Shown here: positions 17,054 through 24,776 of the stretch, one piece after another
Layout of the letters: every line of letters starts with the position of its first letter
Position numbering within the stretch: position 1 is the first letter of the stretch
Origin: Ilumatobacteraceae bacterium
Lineage (GTDB): Bacteria > Actinomycetota > Acidimicrobiia > Acidimicrobiales > Ilumatobacteraceae
Assembly (NCBI GenBank): GCA_025358075.1
Contig: JANYKU010000182.1
Coordinates: 1 to 64,000, forward strand
Direction: 5' to 3'
Length of the DNA: 64,000 nt
Made by a program: the position numbers and the translations under genes
Notes under the pieces: generated by a model
Told to the model about the DNA's origin: nothing
Seen by the model: only the letters and a program-made list of their open reading frames with translations
Databases searched by the model: none

Positions 17054-18282
17054 CCCTCGACGTCGCCTCGATCCAAGCCCAGTTCCCGTTGCTGCAACGG
17101 AAGATCAACGGTCAGCGATTGGTGTACCTCGACTCGGCCAACACCTCGCAGAAGCCACGCGTGGTCATCGACGCGATGACCAACTTCATGGAGACCTCCT
17201 ACGCGCCGATCAATCGCAGCGCCTACCAGCTCGCAGCGGAAGCCACCGAGGCATTCGAGCACGCACGCAAGGCCGTGCGCAGGTTCATCAACGCACCACA
17301 CGCCGACGACGTCATCTTCACGAAGAACGCCACCGAGGGCTTGAACCTGGTGGCCTACAGCTGGGGGCGGGCCAACCTCCGTGCCGGCGATGTCGTCGTG
17401 CTCACCCAGATGGAGCACCACGCCAACATCGTGCCGTGGCACATGCTTGCGGCCGAGCGCGGCATCGAGCTGCGCTGGGTGCCGCTCACCAACGACGGCC
17501 AACTCGACCTCACCAACCTCTCGTCACTGCTCGACGGGGCGAAGGCGTTCGCCTTCACCGCGATGAGCAACGTGCTGGGCACGATCACTCCCGTTCGCCA
17601 GCTGTGCGATGCCGCCCACGCAGCCGGCGCGTTGGCGATCGTCGATGCCTGCCAGTACGTGCCCCACAACGTCACCGACGTTCAGGCTTGGGACGCCGAC
17701 TTCGTCGCGTTCAGCAGCCACAAGATGTGTGGGCCCTCCGGCATCGGTGTTCTCTGGGGTCGGCAGGCGCTGCTCGAGGGGATGCCGCCATTCCTCGGCG
17801 GCGGCAACATGATCGCCGACGTGCGCATGGACGGCTTCGCACCAGCTGAACTACCGGCCAAGTTCGAGGCCGGCACGCCACCGATCACCGAGGCCATCGG
17901 TCTCCACGCAGCGATCGACTTCCTCGAAGACCTCGGCATGGCCAACGTGCGGCGCCACGAGATGGAGATCGCTACGTACGCCATGGACACGCTCAACGAG
18001 CGCTACGGCGACGACATCTGCCTCCACGGACCGACCAACGTCGAGGTGCGCGGGGCCACGTTCAGCTTCGGGTTCCGCAACATCCACCCGCACGACCTGT
18101 CGCAGGTGTTGGATCAGCGCAACGTGTGCCTGCGTGCCGGCCACCACTGCGTCAAGCCGCTCATGCGGCTGCTCAACGTCAACGCCACCGCTCGCGCCAG
18201 CTTCTACCTGTACAACGACCAGCACGACGTCGACGCTCTTGCGGATGCGCTCGACGGCGCCAGCGATATCTTCGGGCTCTGA
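17050..18282 (+). CDS. sufS: Cysteine desulfurase SufS
   Basis: 410 residues of the group II (SufS/CsdA) class V aminotransferase fold. PLP-binding Lys225 is in SSHKMCGPSGIG; the persulfide Cys367 is in RAGHHCVKPLM. The NATEGLNLVAYSWG and QMEHHANIVPW motifs are typical. It passes sulfur from cysteine to the SufU protein encoded next. Overlaps sufC by ATGA and is 22 bp before sufU. Confidence 0.95.
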   Translation: MTLDVASIQAQFPLLQRKINGQRLVYLDSANTSQKPRVVIDAMTNFMETSYAPINRSAYQLAAEATEAFEHARKAVRRFINAPHADDVIFTKNATEGLNLVAYSWGRANLRAGDVVVLTQMEHHANIVPWHMLAAERGIELRWVPLTNDGQLDLTNLSSLLDGAKAFAFTAMSNVLGTITPVRQLCDAAHAAGALAIVDACQYVPHNVTDVQAWDADFVAFSSHKMCGPSGIGVLWGRQALLEGMPPFLGGGNMIADVRMDGFAPAELPAKFEAGTPPITEAIGLHAAIDFLEDLGMANVRRHEMEIATYAMDTLNERYGDDICLHGPTNVEVRGATFSFGFRNIHPHDLSQVLDQRNVCLRAGHHCVKPLMRLLNVNATARASFYLYNDQHDVDALADALDGASDIFGL

Positions 18283-18304
18283 GCCGAAGGAGAGGAACCA
18301 CAAC

Positions 18305-18763
18305 ATGCCGGGCCTCGAAGACCTGTACCGCGAGATCATCCTCGACCACTACCGCACGCCGCGCAATCGTGGCGAGCTGCCCCCGCCCGCTGCTCACGCC
18401 GTGGGCCACAACCCGTTGTGCGGTGATGAGATCGACGTCTACCTCCAAGTCGACGGCGACACCATCACCGACGTGAAGGTCGGCGGCCAGGGTTGCTCGA
18501 TCTCGCAGAGCTCTGCATCGATGATGAGCCAGGCCGTCAAGGGTCGGTCCGTCACCGAGGTCCGTGCCCTGGTCCGCCGATTCAAGGGGATGATGTCGAT
18601 CGAGGAAGAACTTCCCGAGGGCGAGCGCGCCCCCGAGGTCGAGGTCAAGCTCGGCGATCTCGAGGCGTTGCAGGGCGTGGTCAAGTTTCCCGTGCGAATC
18701 AAATGCGCCACGTTGGCGTGGAACACACTGATCGAGGCATTGGCCGAGGCCACTTCGGCATGA
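18305..18763 (+). CDS. sufU: SufU sulfur-relay / scaffold protein
   Basis: 152 residues. The three zinc/sulfur-binding cysteines and the aspartate are visible: Cys39 and Asp41 in NPLCGD, Cys64 in GQGCSIS and Cys134 in RIKCATLAW. An insertion between the second and third cysteine, typical of SufU rather than IscU, is present. It accepts persulfide from SufS. Strong site GGAGAGG upstream. Overlaps the DUF2889 gene by ATGA. Confidence 0.94.
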   Translation: MPGLEDLYREIILDHYRTPRNRGELPPPAAHAVGHNPLCGDEIDVYLQVDGDTITDVKVGGQGCSISQSSASMMSQAVKGRSVTEVRALVRRFKGMMSIEEELPEGERAPEVEVKLGDLEALQGVVKFPVRIKCATLAWNTLIEALAEATSA

Positions 18764-19425
18764 CACCTTCGTTCGATGCGATCACGCCGCATCCGGAGGG
18801 CGTCGATCCGAATGAGGAGCTCATCCACGAGCGGGCGTACGTCGTGCGCGCCTATTGCAAGGGCTTCGACACACTCGTGCTGCGCGGTGCAGTCCGCGAC
18901 CAGAAGCCGGCGGGGTTGTACATCACCGACGATCCCGACCCGTTGACGATTCACCACATGATCGTCGATCTGGAGATCGGCGTTCCGTCGCTCGAAATCA
19001 CCGCTGCGAAAGCAGTGCTGGAGATCCATCCGCACTCGACGTGCCCGCGGATCGAGGAGCACTACGGCAACCTGGTCGGTTTGTCGATCGCTCGTGGCTT
19101 CACCCACCGGGTGCGTGAGTTGTTCGGCGGCCCGCGCGGATGCACCCACACCACGGCACTGCTGCAGGCGATGGCACCAGTCGCGGTCCAGTCGCTGTGG
19201 TCGTTCCACATGGCCCAGGCTCGCGCCGCAGGTCACGGCACCCCGTTCGACACCCGCGAGGCACGCCAAGGCGCGGTACTGGCCAACCTCAACACGTGCC
19301 ATGTCTGGATCGAGGGCGGCGAGCACGTCGAGGGCCTGCTTCACGGCCAGCCGATGGAGGTGCCGCTGTGGGTTACCAAGCGATCGGTGGAACTCGGCCG
19401 CGACCCTTCTGCCTGGCCCGGCTGA
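18760..19425 (+). CDS. DUF2889 domain protein
   Basis: 221 residues from ATG 18760. The family signature is visible as DGRVRD-like IVDLEIGVPSLEITAAKAVLEIHPH, then CPRIEEHYGNLVGLSIARGFTHRVRELFGGPRGCTHTTALLQAMAPVA. Conserved Cys/His (HPHSTCP, GCTH, NTCHVW) suggest metal or cofactor binding. Function is not known to me. Its 4-bp overlap with sufU and position where other actinobacteria carry a SufT-like gene make a link with Fe-S metabolism possible but unproven. Confidence 0.82.
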   Translation: MTPSFDAITPHPEGVDPNEELIHERAYVVRAYCKGFDTLVLRGAVRDQKPAGLYITDDPDPLTIHHMIVDLEIGVPSLEITAAKAVLEIHPHSTCPRIEEHYGNLVGLSIARGFTHRVRELFGGPRGCTHTTALLQAMAPVAVQSLWSFHMAQARAAGHGTPFDTREARQGAVLANLNTCHVWIEGGEHVEGLLHGQPMEVPLWVTKRSVELGRDPSAWPG

Positions 19426-19457
19426 CCCGCCGACTCGCTACTGAAACCTGACGTGAT

Positions 19458-19949
19458 TCAGCGGTCGCGTAGTTGTTCGCGCAGCGACTCCAGGTAGGGC
19501 AACGATCGCTGATCCTTCAGACGATTGGCGGCTCGCTTGGAGTCAATGATGTCGTCGAGCGCGGCGATGTGGACTTCCAGACCCTCGGCAATGTCTATGG
19601 CGATCGCATGAGCGTCCCACTCGTCGAACCCACCGAGGCCGCCCGATGGAATGAACGTGAGATCCAGCTCTCCAAGATCGGTTACAAGGTTCAGCATCAC
19701 CGGCATGTTGGCCAGGAACGGGCCGTCCAACACCGTCGGCACAGGTTCACCTTCCGTACGGATCATCGCGTTCATCCGTTTCAATGCTCGAGCGAGTCGG
19801 TCCAAGTTGCTCGGATTGCGCGATGGGACCAGGTCGATGTCACGCGTCGGCAGCGACGAGCCGTGGACTACTGCGGCGAACCCTCCGACCACGACGTAGT
19901 CGACGCTCTCCTCGTTCAGGATCGTACAGATCCGAACAGGATCGAACAT
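19458..19949 (-). CDS. Nucleotidyltransferase-fold protein (AbiEii/MNT-like)
   Basis: 163 residues. YVVVGGFAAVVHGSSLPTRDIDLV carries the GG and DxD motifs of DNA polymerase beta-type nucleotidyltransferases, with a third acid in LDLTFIP. Such proteins occur as toxins (AbiEii) or antitoxins (MNT). The start codon overlaps the stop of a 56-residue gene (TGATG), suggesting a functional pair. Convergent with the DUF2889 gene. Confidence 0.8.
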   Translation of the reverse strand: MFDPVRICTILNEESVDYVVVGGFAAVVHGSSLPTRDIDLVPSRNPSNLDRLARALKRMNAMIRTEGEPVPTVLDGPFLANMPVMLNLVTDLGELDLTFIPSGGLGGFDEWDAHAIAIDIAEGLEVHIAALDDIIDSKRAANRLKDQRSLPYLESLREQLRDR

Positions 19950-20119
19950 CAGCGGTTCTGACGACGGATCGACGCCTGTGCGGTTCGCTGGATGTCCAGC
20001 ATGACGTTGGCAGCATGCACCATCTCGCGGACGCGCTCGGGCACCGACAAGCGCAACTGTCGGCGGATCTGGGAGATGTCGACTCCGCGCCCATCCTCGA
20101 TCACGGGCGGTTGCTCCAC
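19949..20119 (-). CDS. 56-residue partner of the nucleotidyltransferase gene
   Basis: Reads from GTG 20119 (or GTG 20125) to TGA overlapping the nucleotidyltransferase ATG. The sequence contains VDISQIRRQLRLSVPERV and REMVHAANVMLDIQRTAQA, a compact, amphipathic helical protein with many Arg. Too short for default gene callers but in frame, coupled and with normal codon use. It may be an antitoxin or DNA-binding partner; that is inference from gene order. Confidence 0.7.
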   Translation of the reverse strand: MEQPPVIEDGRGVDISQIRRQLRLSVPERVREMVHAANVMLDIQRTAQASIRRQNR

Positions 20120-20125
20120 GCCCAC

Positions 20126-20338
20126 AAGTCTACGACAAACACCTCGTTGACACGGCTTGGCCTCGGCGAGTGTGGTTCTCGCCAGTCAGCGCCGCAACAC
20201 CCAATCGCGCAGCGACGCTACGACCTGTGACGCGTCGGCATTGCGGACATCTCCGCGGCACAACGGGCGGTCGCTTCCACCAGGTTGCTCAGCGCCTCGG
20301 CCTGAACCCGCCTTCGGCCGCGGCCCACACGATCGCTG
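20126..20338. other. Intergenic stretch with coding debris
   Basis: No intact gene. On the minus strand short fragments look protein-like in different frames (for example ALSNLVEATARCAAEMSA in one frame and ADASQVVASLRDWVLRR ending in a stop in another), as expected of decayed genes. No RNA gene or promoter recognised. Confidence 0.4.
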
Positions 20339-20689
20339 TCAGTTCGACGGCTTCGCCCCGATGACCACGCATGCGACTATCCAACCGGCCCTCACCCCAG
20401 TTCGCAATCGCCAGTCGTCCTCGAACGCCGTTTTGACGAAGCTGGAGCCGACGGCGTCGAGGCCGTAGCGCACGTCGAGGAAACGGAAGACGGTGTTGTA
20501 GGGCGGCTGGGACACCGGAGTCCCGACCAACAGCCGGGTCGGCGTGTCGGTGAGCAGCGCGCCCGGACCTCGGCCGAAGCGGCCGTACATCGACCAGGCG
20601 CCGCGTTCGAGCGCCTCGACCATTTGGTCTTCGCCGAGCATCGGCCGCAGGGTGCCAAGCCCAGAGCGATCCTCTGACGGATCCCCCAC
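20339..20689 (-). pseudogene. GNAT acetyltransferase N-terminal remnant
   Basis: Up to 116 residues. ALERGAWSMYGRFGRGPGA and PPYNTVFRFLDVRYG resemble the N-terminal part of GNAT-fold acetyltransferases (the region before the acetyl-CoA-binding motif). The A-motif (RxxGxG/A) expected downstream is absent; the frame ends after a Cys/Val-rich tail. Probable start ATG 20641 or 20623. Interpreted as a truncated gene; a short stand-alone protein is possible. Confidence 0.5.
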
Positions 20690-20748
20690 CCTCCATGTTG
20701 CGATCGAGTTGTCCGAACTCTCGCGCCATGCCTAACTCTTTTCTGGCT

Positions 20749-20777
20749 CGACAGGCGGACCTGTCGCGACGACAGGT
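20749..20777. repeat. Alternating hairpin CGACAGG / CCTGTCG / CGACAGG
   Basis: Three half-sites at 20749-20755, 20760-20766 and 20770-20776 can form two mutually exclusive hairpins with 4- and 3-base loops. The second half matches the palindrome at 47605-47625 (CCTGTCG and CGACAGG). It lies between the YbaK gene and the GNAT remnant; may be a terminator or a protein-binding site. Confidence 0.5.
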
Positions 20778-20883
20778 GCGGGTGTCGAGTGGGCGAAAAC
20801 ACTCTCGTCTTCCCGCGCTCGGATCGGTAGTTCGGATCGGGGCCTCGGATCGACGCTGGTATGACGCGCGTTCGCAACCGAAC

Positions 20884-21363
20884 TCAGCCGCGCTTGAGGT
20901 CGACCACAGTTCCGCCGCTGGCTCGGACCAGATCGGCGGGTTCGATGCTGAACACGTCGTGCCACGTTCCCGCAGCTGCCCAGATCTCGTCGTGCTGCAA
21001 CAGGTCGGGGTCGATGAAGATCCGCAGCTTGGTCTTGTGACCGAACGGCGGGACCCCGCCGATCGGGAAGCCCGTCGTCTCATAGACCGTGTCGGCATCG
21101 ACGCGCGCGCACTTCGCACCACCGGCGGCGTGCGCCAACTTCTTCTCGTCGAGCTGGTTGGCGCCGCTGACGTACGCCAACACGACCTCGCCATCGACGG
21201 CGAAGATCAGGCTCTTCACGATCTGACCGACATGAACCCCGATAGCCGCCGCCGCATCGACAGCGGTCTTGGTGCCTTCGGGAAAACGCTTCGGGACGAT
21301 GGCGAGACCGAACTCCGCGGCAGCGGAGGCGACACGAGTGACGTTGGGATGAACGTCGGTCAC
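20884..21363 (-). CDS. YbaK/EbsC-type aminoacyl-tRNA deacylase
   Basis: 159 residues starting GTG 21363. YbaK-fold motifs: VGQIVKSLIFAVDGEVVLAYVSG with the catalytic Lys, RVDADTVYETTGFPIGGVPPFGHK, and RIFIDPDLLQHDEIWAAAGT. Hydrolyses mischarged tRNAs (Cys-tRNAPro or related). Start overlaps the upstream PCD stop (GTGA). Confidence 0.9.
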   Translation of the reverse strand: MTDVHPNVTRVASAAAEFGLAIVPKRFPEGTKTAVDAAAAIGVHVGQIVKSLIFAVDGEVVLAYVSGANQLDEKKLAHAAGGAKCARVDADTVYETTGFPIGGVPPFGHKTKLRIFIDPDLLQHDEIWAAAGTWHDVFSIEPADLVRASGGTVVDLKRG

Positions 21364-21599
21364 GATGCCCTCATCGCGTCGATCGTGGCTGCCAACTTCC
21401 GATCGTTCTCGGTGACCGTGTTGCCGGCGTCATGGGTGGTCAACGAGATGTTGACGCGGTTCCACGAGATCGACAAGTCGGGATGATGGCCCTGCTCCTG
21501 GGCGACCAGGCCGACACGGGTCATGAAGGCAAAAGCCTCGGCAAAGTCGGCAAAGGTCAGTTGGGTTCGAAGCACGCCACCGGACTCGTTCCACGTCAT
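21360..21599 (-). CDS. phhB: 4a-hydroxytetrahydrobiopterin dehydratase (PCD/DCoH)
   Basis: 79 residues, somewhat short for the family (about 95-105) at the N-terminus. The active-site motif GHHPDLSISWNRVNISLTTH contains the His pair and Trp that define PCD. It dehydrates pterin-4a-carbinolamine; in bacteria without phenylalanine hydroxylase related proteins act in molybdopterin or folate-type pathways. Operon with the YbaK gene. Confidence 0.88.
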   Translation of the reverse strand: MTWNESGGVLRTQLTFADFAEAFAFMTRVGLVAQEQGHHPDLSISWNRVNISLTTHDAGNTVTENDRKLAATIDAMRAS

Positions 21600-21632
21600 G
21601 TAGCAAACGTAGCCACGACGTCGACGTGACGG

Positions 21633-22205
21633 TCAGCCGGCGGCAGCCAACCCGGGTGAAGTCGGCGCCGGGTCGCCGGTGGCGGACGGCGATCGTCGAC
21701 ACCACACGTGGACGAAGTAGGTGATGGCTACGACGACTACGACGTCACCGATGCTGAACACGTTGGCAAGCGGCCAGCCCTTCGGGATGGCGAAGACGTC
21801 GCCGAGCCAGGGCAGCCGCGCCCCGTGGACGACGTTCGAGTTCTCGAACTGGGTCCCGGCGTTCGCCAACCCGGCACTGCGAAAGGCCGACGCAGACGCC
21901 GGCATCGTCCCGCCGTTGGCAACGATCGCGGCCAGGTTCAAGGCGGTGCCAAGGGCCAGGATCCACGCGCCCGGGAGGTGTCGGTTGCTCCACAGGAACG
22001 CCGCCGACAACGCGTAGGTGGTGAGGTGCAGCGGTCGTCCCAGCCAGTTCGGCAAATCGAACACGGAGACGATCGCGACCTGCAATCCGATGCTGAGCCA
22101 AACCAGCCACACCCGCTTCAACGGGAGGTTGGCCAACGGCGCCAGTGACCGTCCCACCAGGGGCACAGTCAGAACGGCGAGGATGGCGGCAACGACGATG
22201 ATCAT
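21633..22205 (-). CDS. DUF5317 membrane protein
   Basis: 190 residues with about five membrane segments (IIVVAAILAVLTVPLVG, VWLVWLSIGLQVAIV, LTTYALSAAFLW, GAWILALGTALNLAAIV, IGDVVVVVAITYFV). The family signature NGGTMPASASAFRSAGL and PWLGDVFAIPKGWPLANVFS is clear. Function unknown. ATG follows the stop of the GGDEF/EAL gene without a gap, so the two are co-transcribed and probably coupled. Confidence 0.85.
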   Translation of the reverse strand: MIIVVAAILAVLTVPLVGRSLAPLANLPLKRVWLVWLSIGLQVAIVSVFDLPNWLGRPLHLTTYALSAAFLWSNRHLPGAWILALGTALNLAAIVANGGTMPASASAFRSAGLANAGTQFENSNVVHGARLPWLGDVFAIPKGWPLANVFSIGDVVVVVAITYFVHVWCRRSPSATGDPAPTSPGLAAAG

Positions 22206-24227
22206 TCAGGACACCTGACCCAATGAAGCCAGTGGGTGGCGAACGTCGAGCCACTCGACGAGGTCCGGCATGGGCAACGGCCGGCTGATGAGAAAGCCTT
22301 GGGCGACGTCGCAACCGAGCTCGGCGAGGATGTCCCACGACTCCTCGGATTCGACACCTTTGGCAACCGTCTCGATCCCAAGCCCCTTGGCCAGCCCGAC
22401 CATCGCTTTCACGAGATGCTGCTGTCGCGGACTGTCGGCGATGCCTTTGACGAACGTGCTGTCGATCTTCAAGCGGTCGACGGTGAGCTCGCGGAGCATG
22501 CTGAACGATGAGTTGCCCGTGCCGAAACCGTCGATCGACACTCGCACGCCGGCTTCACGCATCGCGCTGATGACGAACAGGCTGCGGTCGGGCTCGTTGG
22601 CGAGGGCGCTCTCGGTGATCTCCAGCTCCAAGCGAGTCGGGCTGAGGGCGGCCTCGTCGAGCGCACGGAGAACGCTGGAGGGAAACCGTCGGTCCTGCAG
22701 GTTCCTGGCAGAGACGTTGACCGAGAGGCGCATGTCGAACTGGTCCACGGCACGCGCATCGACGGTTGACTGGGTCAGTACGAACTGGGTCAACGGCAGG
22801 ATGAGATCGGTGTGCTCGGCAAGCGAGATGAAATCACCGGGGGGCACGTGCCCGAGTGTGGGATGGTGCCAGCGAAGCAACGCCTCCATCGACTTCGACG
22901 TGCCGTCGCGAAACCGTGTCAACGGCTGGTAGTGAACCTTCAGCTGGTCGGCCGCGATGGCATCCGACAACTCGCCGAGCAAGCCAAGGCCACCACGAGA
23001 CGAATGCGACCTGACCGCCTTGTAGCTCTCGACGCCCGTGCGGTTGCGCTTCGCTCGGTACATCGCGGCGTCGGCGGCATTCAAGAGCTCCTCGGACGTG
23101 TCGCCGTCGGTGGCGACGAAGGCCATGCCGACGCTTGCTCCGACCGACAGGGGAAATCCGTCGACGACGATCGGCCGCGTGAACTCCGCGCGGAGCTTCT
23201 CGACCAGCGCCATCGTCTCCGATTCCGACCCGATGTCGGGCAGCAACACGGCGAACTCGTCTCCACCGACGCGGGCGATGATGGCCGAGTCGGGTGCCGC
23301 CTTCGTAAGTTGTTCGGCGATTCCGATCAGCACCATGTCGCCGGTTTGATGACCGAGCTGATCGTTGATCTCCTTGAACCCATCAAGATCCATCAACAGC
23401 ACCGCGCCCTGGACATCGTCGCTCCTCGATTCGAGGTATCCGGTGAGGTTGGTGTCGAAGGTGCGACGGTTCAGCAGGTGAGTGAGGCCGTCGTGGTTGG
23501 CTTCGTGGGCACGCTCCAGCGCCTGCTGAGTGCTGCGATACACGAGAACTGCGGTCACGCCCAGCAACGGCAGCATCAGCAGGCTGTACTCGATCGCCAC
23601 GACGAAGATTGGCGCGAGGGCCAGCAGGGCCGCGTCGGCAGAGATGCTGAGAAAGAAGCTCCGGCTGATGATCGAGCGCATGCCGGTCCGGTAGTGCAGC
23701 GCCAGCACGATGCACGTCAGCAGCGCGTTGGCCGAGAAGACGAGCACGCCGGCGGCGAGGATTCCGAGCCCCCACCGAGCCGACAACGGCCCGGCATCGG
23801 TGATCGCTCCGCGCAGACCCAACAGCTGCAGCACGAGTGCGCCCGCGGCGAGGGAGGCGGAGATCTGGGCCGTGTTGAAGACAACCTTCGTCAACGACTT
23901 GTGATCGCGCAGGTCGAGGTACAGCGTGCACCCCGCCATCGCGCCAATGGCGATGATCGGAGAACCGAGCAGGACGATGGAGAACGCGAAGGCCCATCCG
24001 GGCGTGACCTGACCACCGTCGACGAATCGAAGCAGCCTCGGTCCGCTCTCGCCGATGAACAGCAACGCGCAGAAGATGGCGACGTAGATGCCCTTCGACG
24101 GTGCAACGACGTCGTTGCCGAGGACGTACACCAAGCCGGTGAGGCCAACCGCGATGGTGGCGACTGCGGCGACGTACCACTCGACGATCCCGAGTCCGGA
24201 TCCTGTGTCGGTCGTGCGATCCGCCAA
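22206..24227 (-). CDS. Membrane GGDEF protein with degenerate EAL domain
   Basis: 673 residues from TTG 24227, chosen because AAGGAA lies eight bases upstream; longer in-frame extensions have no site. N-terminal six or seven membrane helices (about 10-230) form the sensor. The GGDEF domain is intact (RVGGDEFAVLLP), implying diguanylate cyclase activity. The EAL domain keeps MEALLRW, NVSARNL, LEITESAL, LKIDSTF and QGFLISRPLP, but DDFGTG is DGFGTG and the usual EGVE is KGVE, so a metal-binding Asp and the general-base Glu are lost. Predicted cyclase with a sensory, inactive EAL. Confidence 0.9.
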   Translation of the reverse strand: MADRTTDTGSGLGIVEWYVAAVATIAVGLTGLVYVLGNDVVAPSKGIYVAIFCALLFIGESGPRLLRFVDGGQVTPGWAFAFSIVLLGSPIIAIGAMAGCTLYLDLRDHKSLTKVVFNTAQISASLAAGALVLQLLGLRGAITDAGPLSARWGLGILAAGVLVFSANALLTCIVLALHYRTGMRSIISRSFFLSISADAALLALAPIFVVAIEYSLLMLPLLGVTAVLVYRSTQQALERAHEANHDGLTHLLNRRTFDTNLTGYLESRSDDVQGAVLLMDLDGFKEINDQLGHQTGDMVLIGIAEQLTKAAPDSAIIARVGGDEFAVLLPDIGSESETMALVEKLRAEFTRPIVVDGFPLSVGASVGMAFVATDGDTSEELLNAADAAMYRAKRNRTGVESYKAVRSHSSRGGLGLLGELSDAIAADQLKVHYQPLTRFRDGTSKSMEALLRWHHPTLGHVPPGDFISLAEHTDLILPLTQFVLTQSTVDARAVDQFDMRLSVNVSARNLQDRRFPSSVLRALDEAALSPTRLELEITESALANEPDRSLFVISAMREAGVRVSIDGFGTGNSSFSMLRELTVDRLKIDSTFVKGIADSPRQQHLVKAMVGLAKGLGIETVAKGVESEESWDILAELGCDVAQGFLISRPLPMPDLVEWLDVRHPLASLGQVS

Positions 24228-24271
24228 GTGACGAGTTCCTTGATCTAGTGCGAAGAAATGGGACTGGGCGG

Positions 24272-24296
24272 TGTGGGCACCTTGACGGTGCCCACA
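24272..24296 (-). terminator. Hairpin downstream of small-peptide genes
   Basis: TGTGGGCACC (24272-24281) and GGTGCCCACA (24287-24296) are perfect 10-bp arms with a 5-base loop. On the minus strand it begins 10 bases after the second peptide stop and precedes the GGDEF gene by about 45 bases. No T-tract, so read-through into the GGDEF gene is possible. Confidence 0.65.
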
Positions 24297-24306
24297 TCGC
24301 AGTTCA

Positions 24307-24402
24307 CTACCACGTGAACGGTGCACCGACCGATGCGATCAAGGCAACGAACGTTGCCAAGGCCGTAGCGATCCGCACCGGACTGTGGGTGACGTTCTTC
24401 AT
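24307..24402 (-). CDS. 31-residue single-pass membrane peptide
   Basis: MKNVTHSPVRIATALATF then VALIASVGAPFTW. A short polar N-terminus with one Arg is followed by a 17-19 residue hydrophobic helix ending at the C-terminus. ATG at 24402 overlaps the stop of the upstream 30-residue ORF (ATGA), and a hairpin follows the stop. No family recognised. Resembles small membrane peptides such as type I toxins or kinase/cyclase modulators, but this is by size only. Confidence 0.5.
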   Translation of the reverse strand: MKNVTHSPVRIATALATFVALIASVGAPFTW

Positions 24403-24491
24403 CCGACGTATTTTCGCGGCGCAGCGACAGTGATGACGAGCATCACGACCGGCGCCAGCCGGAGAATGGTTTGTTTTGCTTGCTGACGCAT
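24399..24491 (-). CDS. 30-residue single-pass membrane peptide
   Basis: MRQQAKQTILRLAPVVML then VITVAAPRKYVG. A basic N-terminus, a hydrophobic core of about 15 residues and a short basic C-terminus. A perfect AAGGAGG site precedes the ATG by 5 bases, the strongest in this region and the main reason to call it. Coupled by ATGA to the next peptide gene. Both lie directly upstream of the membrane GGDEF gene on the same strand. Confidence 0.55.
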   Translation of the reverse strand: MRQQAKQTILRLAPVVMLVITVAAPRKYVG

Positions 24492-24561
24492 CAGCGCCTC
24501 CTTGTCGGCGTTCGATCAATCGCACGGCAGCGTCCGCCGTTCACCTCCGCCGTGCCCCGTT

Positions 24562-24593
24562 GTTATATGCCCGAACTTCATCGGACGGAAGTT
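24562..24593 (-). promoter_or_regulatory. Promoter with operator-like inverted repeat for the peptide pair
   Basis: On the minus strand TATAAC (24567-24562) is a good -10 box about 70 bases before the first peptide gene. Directly upstream an inverted repeat AACTTC/GAAGTT (24574-24593) with an 8-base spacer occupies the -10/-35 spacer. From 24600 to 24776 I see no gene. Confidence 0.4.
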
Positions 24594-24776
24594 GGCGATC
24601 CTTAAGTGATTTTCTGCAAATCATCAAGAAGGCACACTCGGCGAGCGCGCCGCGCCCCGAGCCGTGAGGAGGAAGCTGACCTAACGCCGCGAAACCGTCG
24701 ACCGCTGGCGGTGACCCACTGTCACGAATTGTCGATGTTTGGAACCAGGCCCAAACCGCCAATTGAGTCGTTCGGC

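Noticed and set aside
22812-24248. 478-codon plus-strand ORF opposite the GGDEF/EAL gene
   Set aside because: Arg/Asp/Gly-rich composition with no motif, fully antisense to a gene with intact domains.
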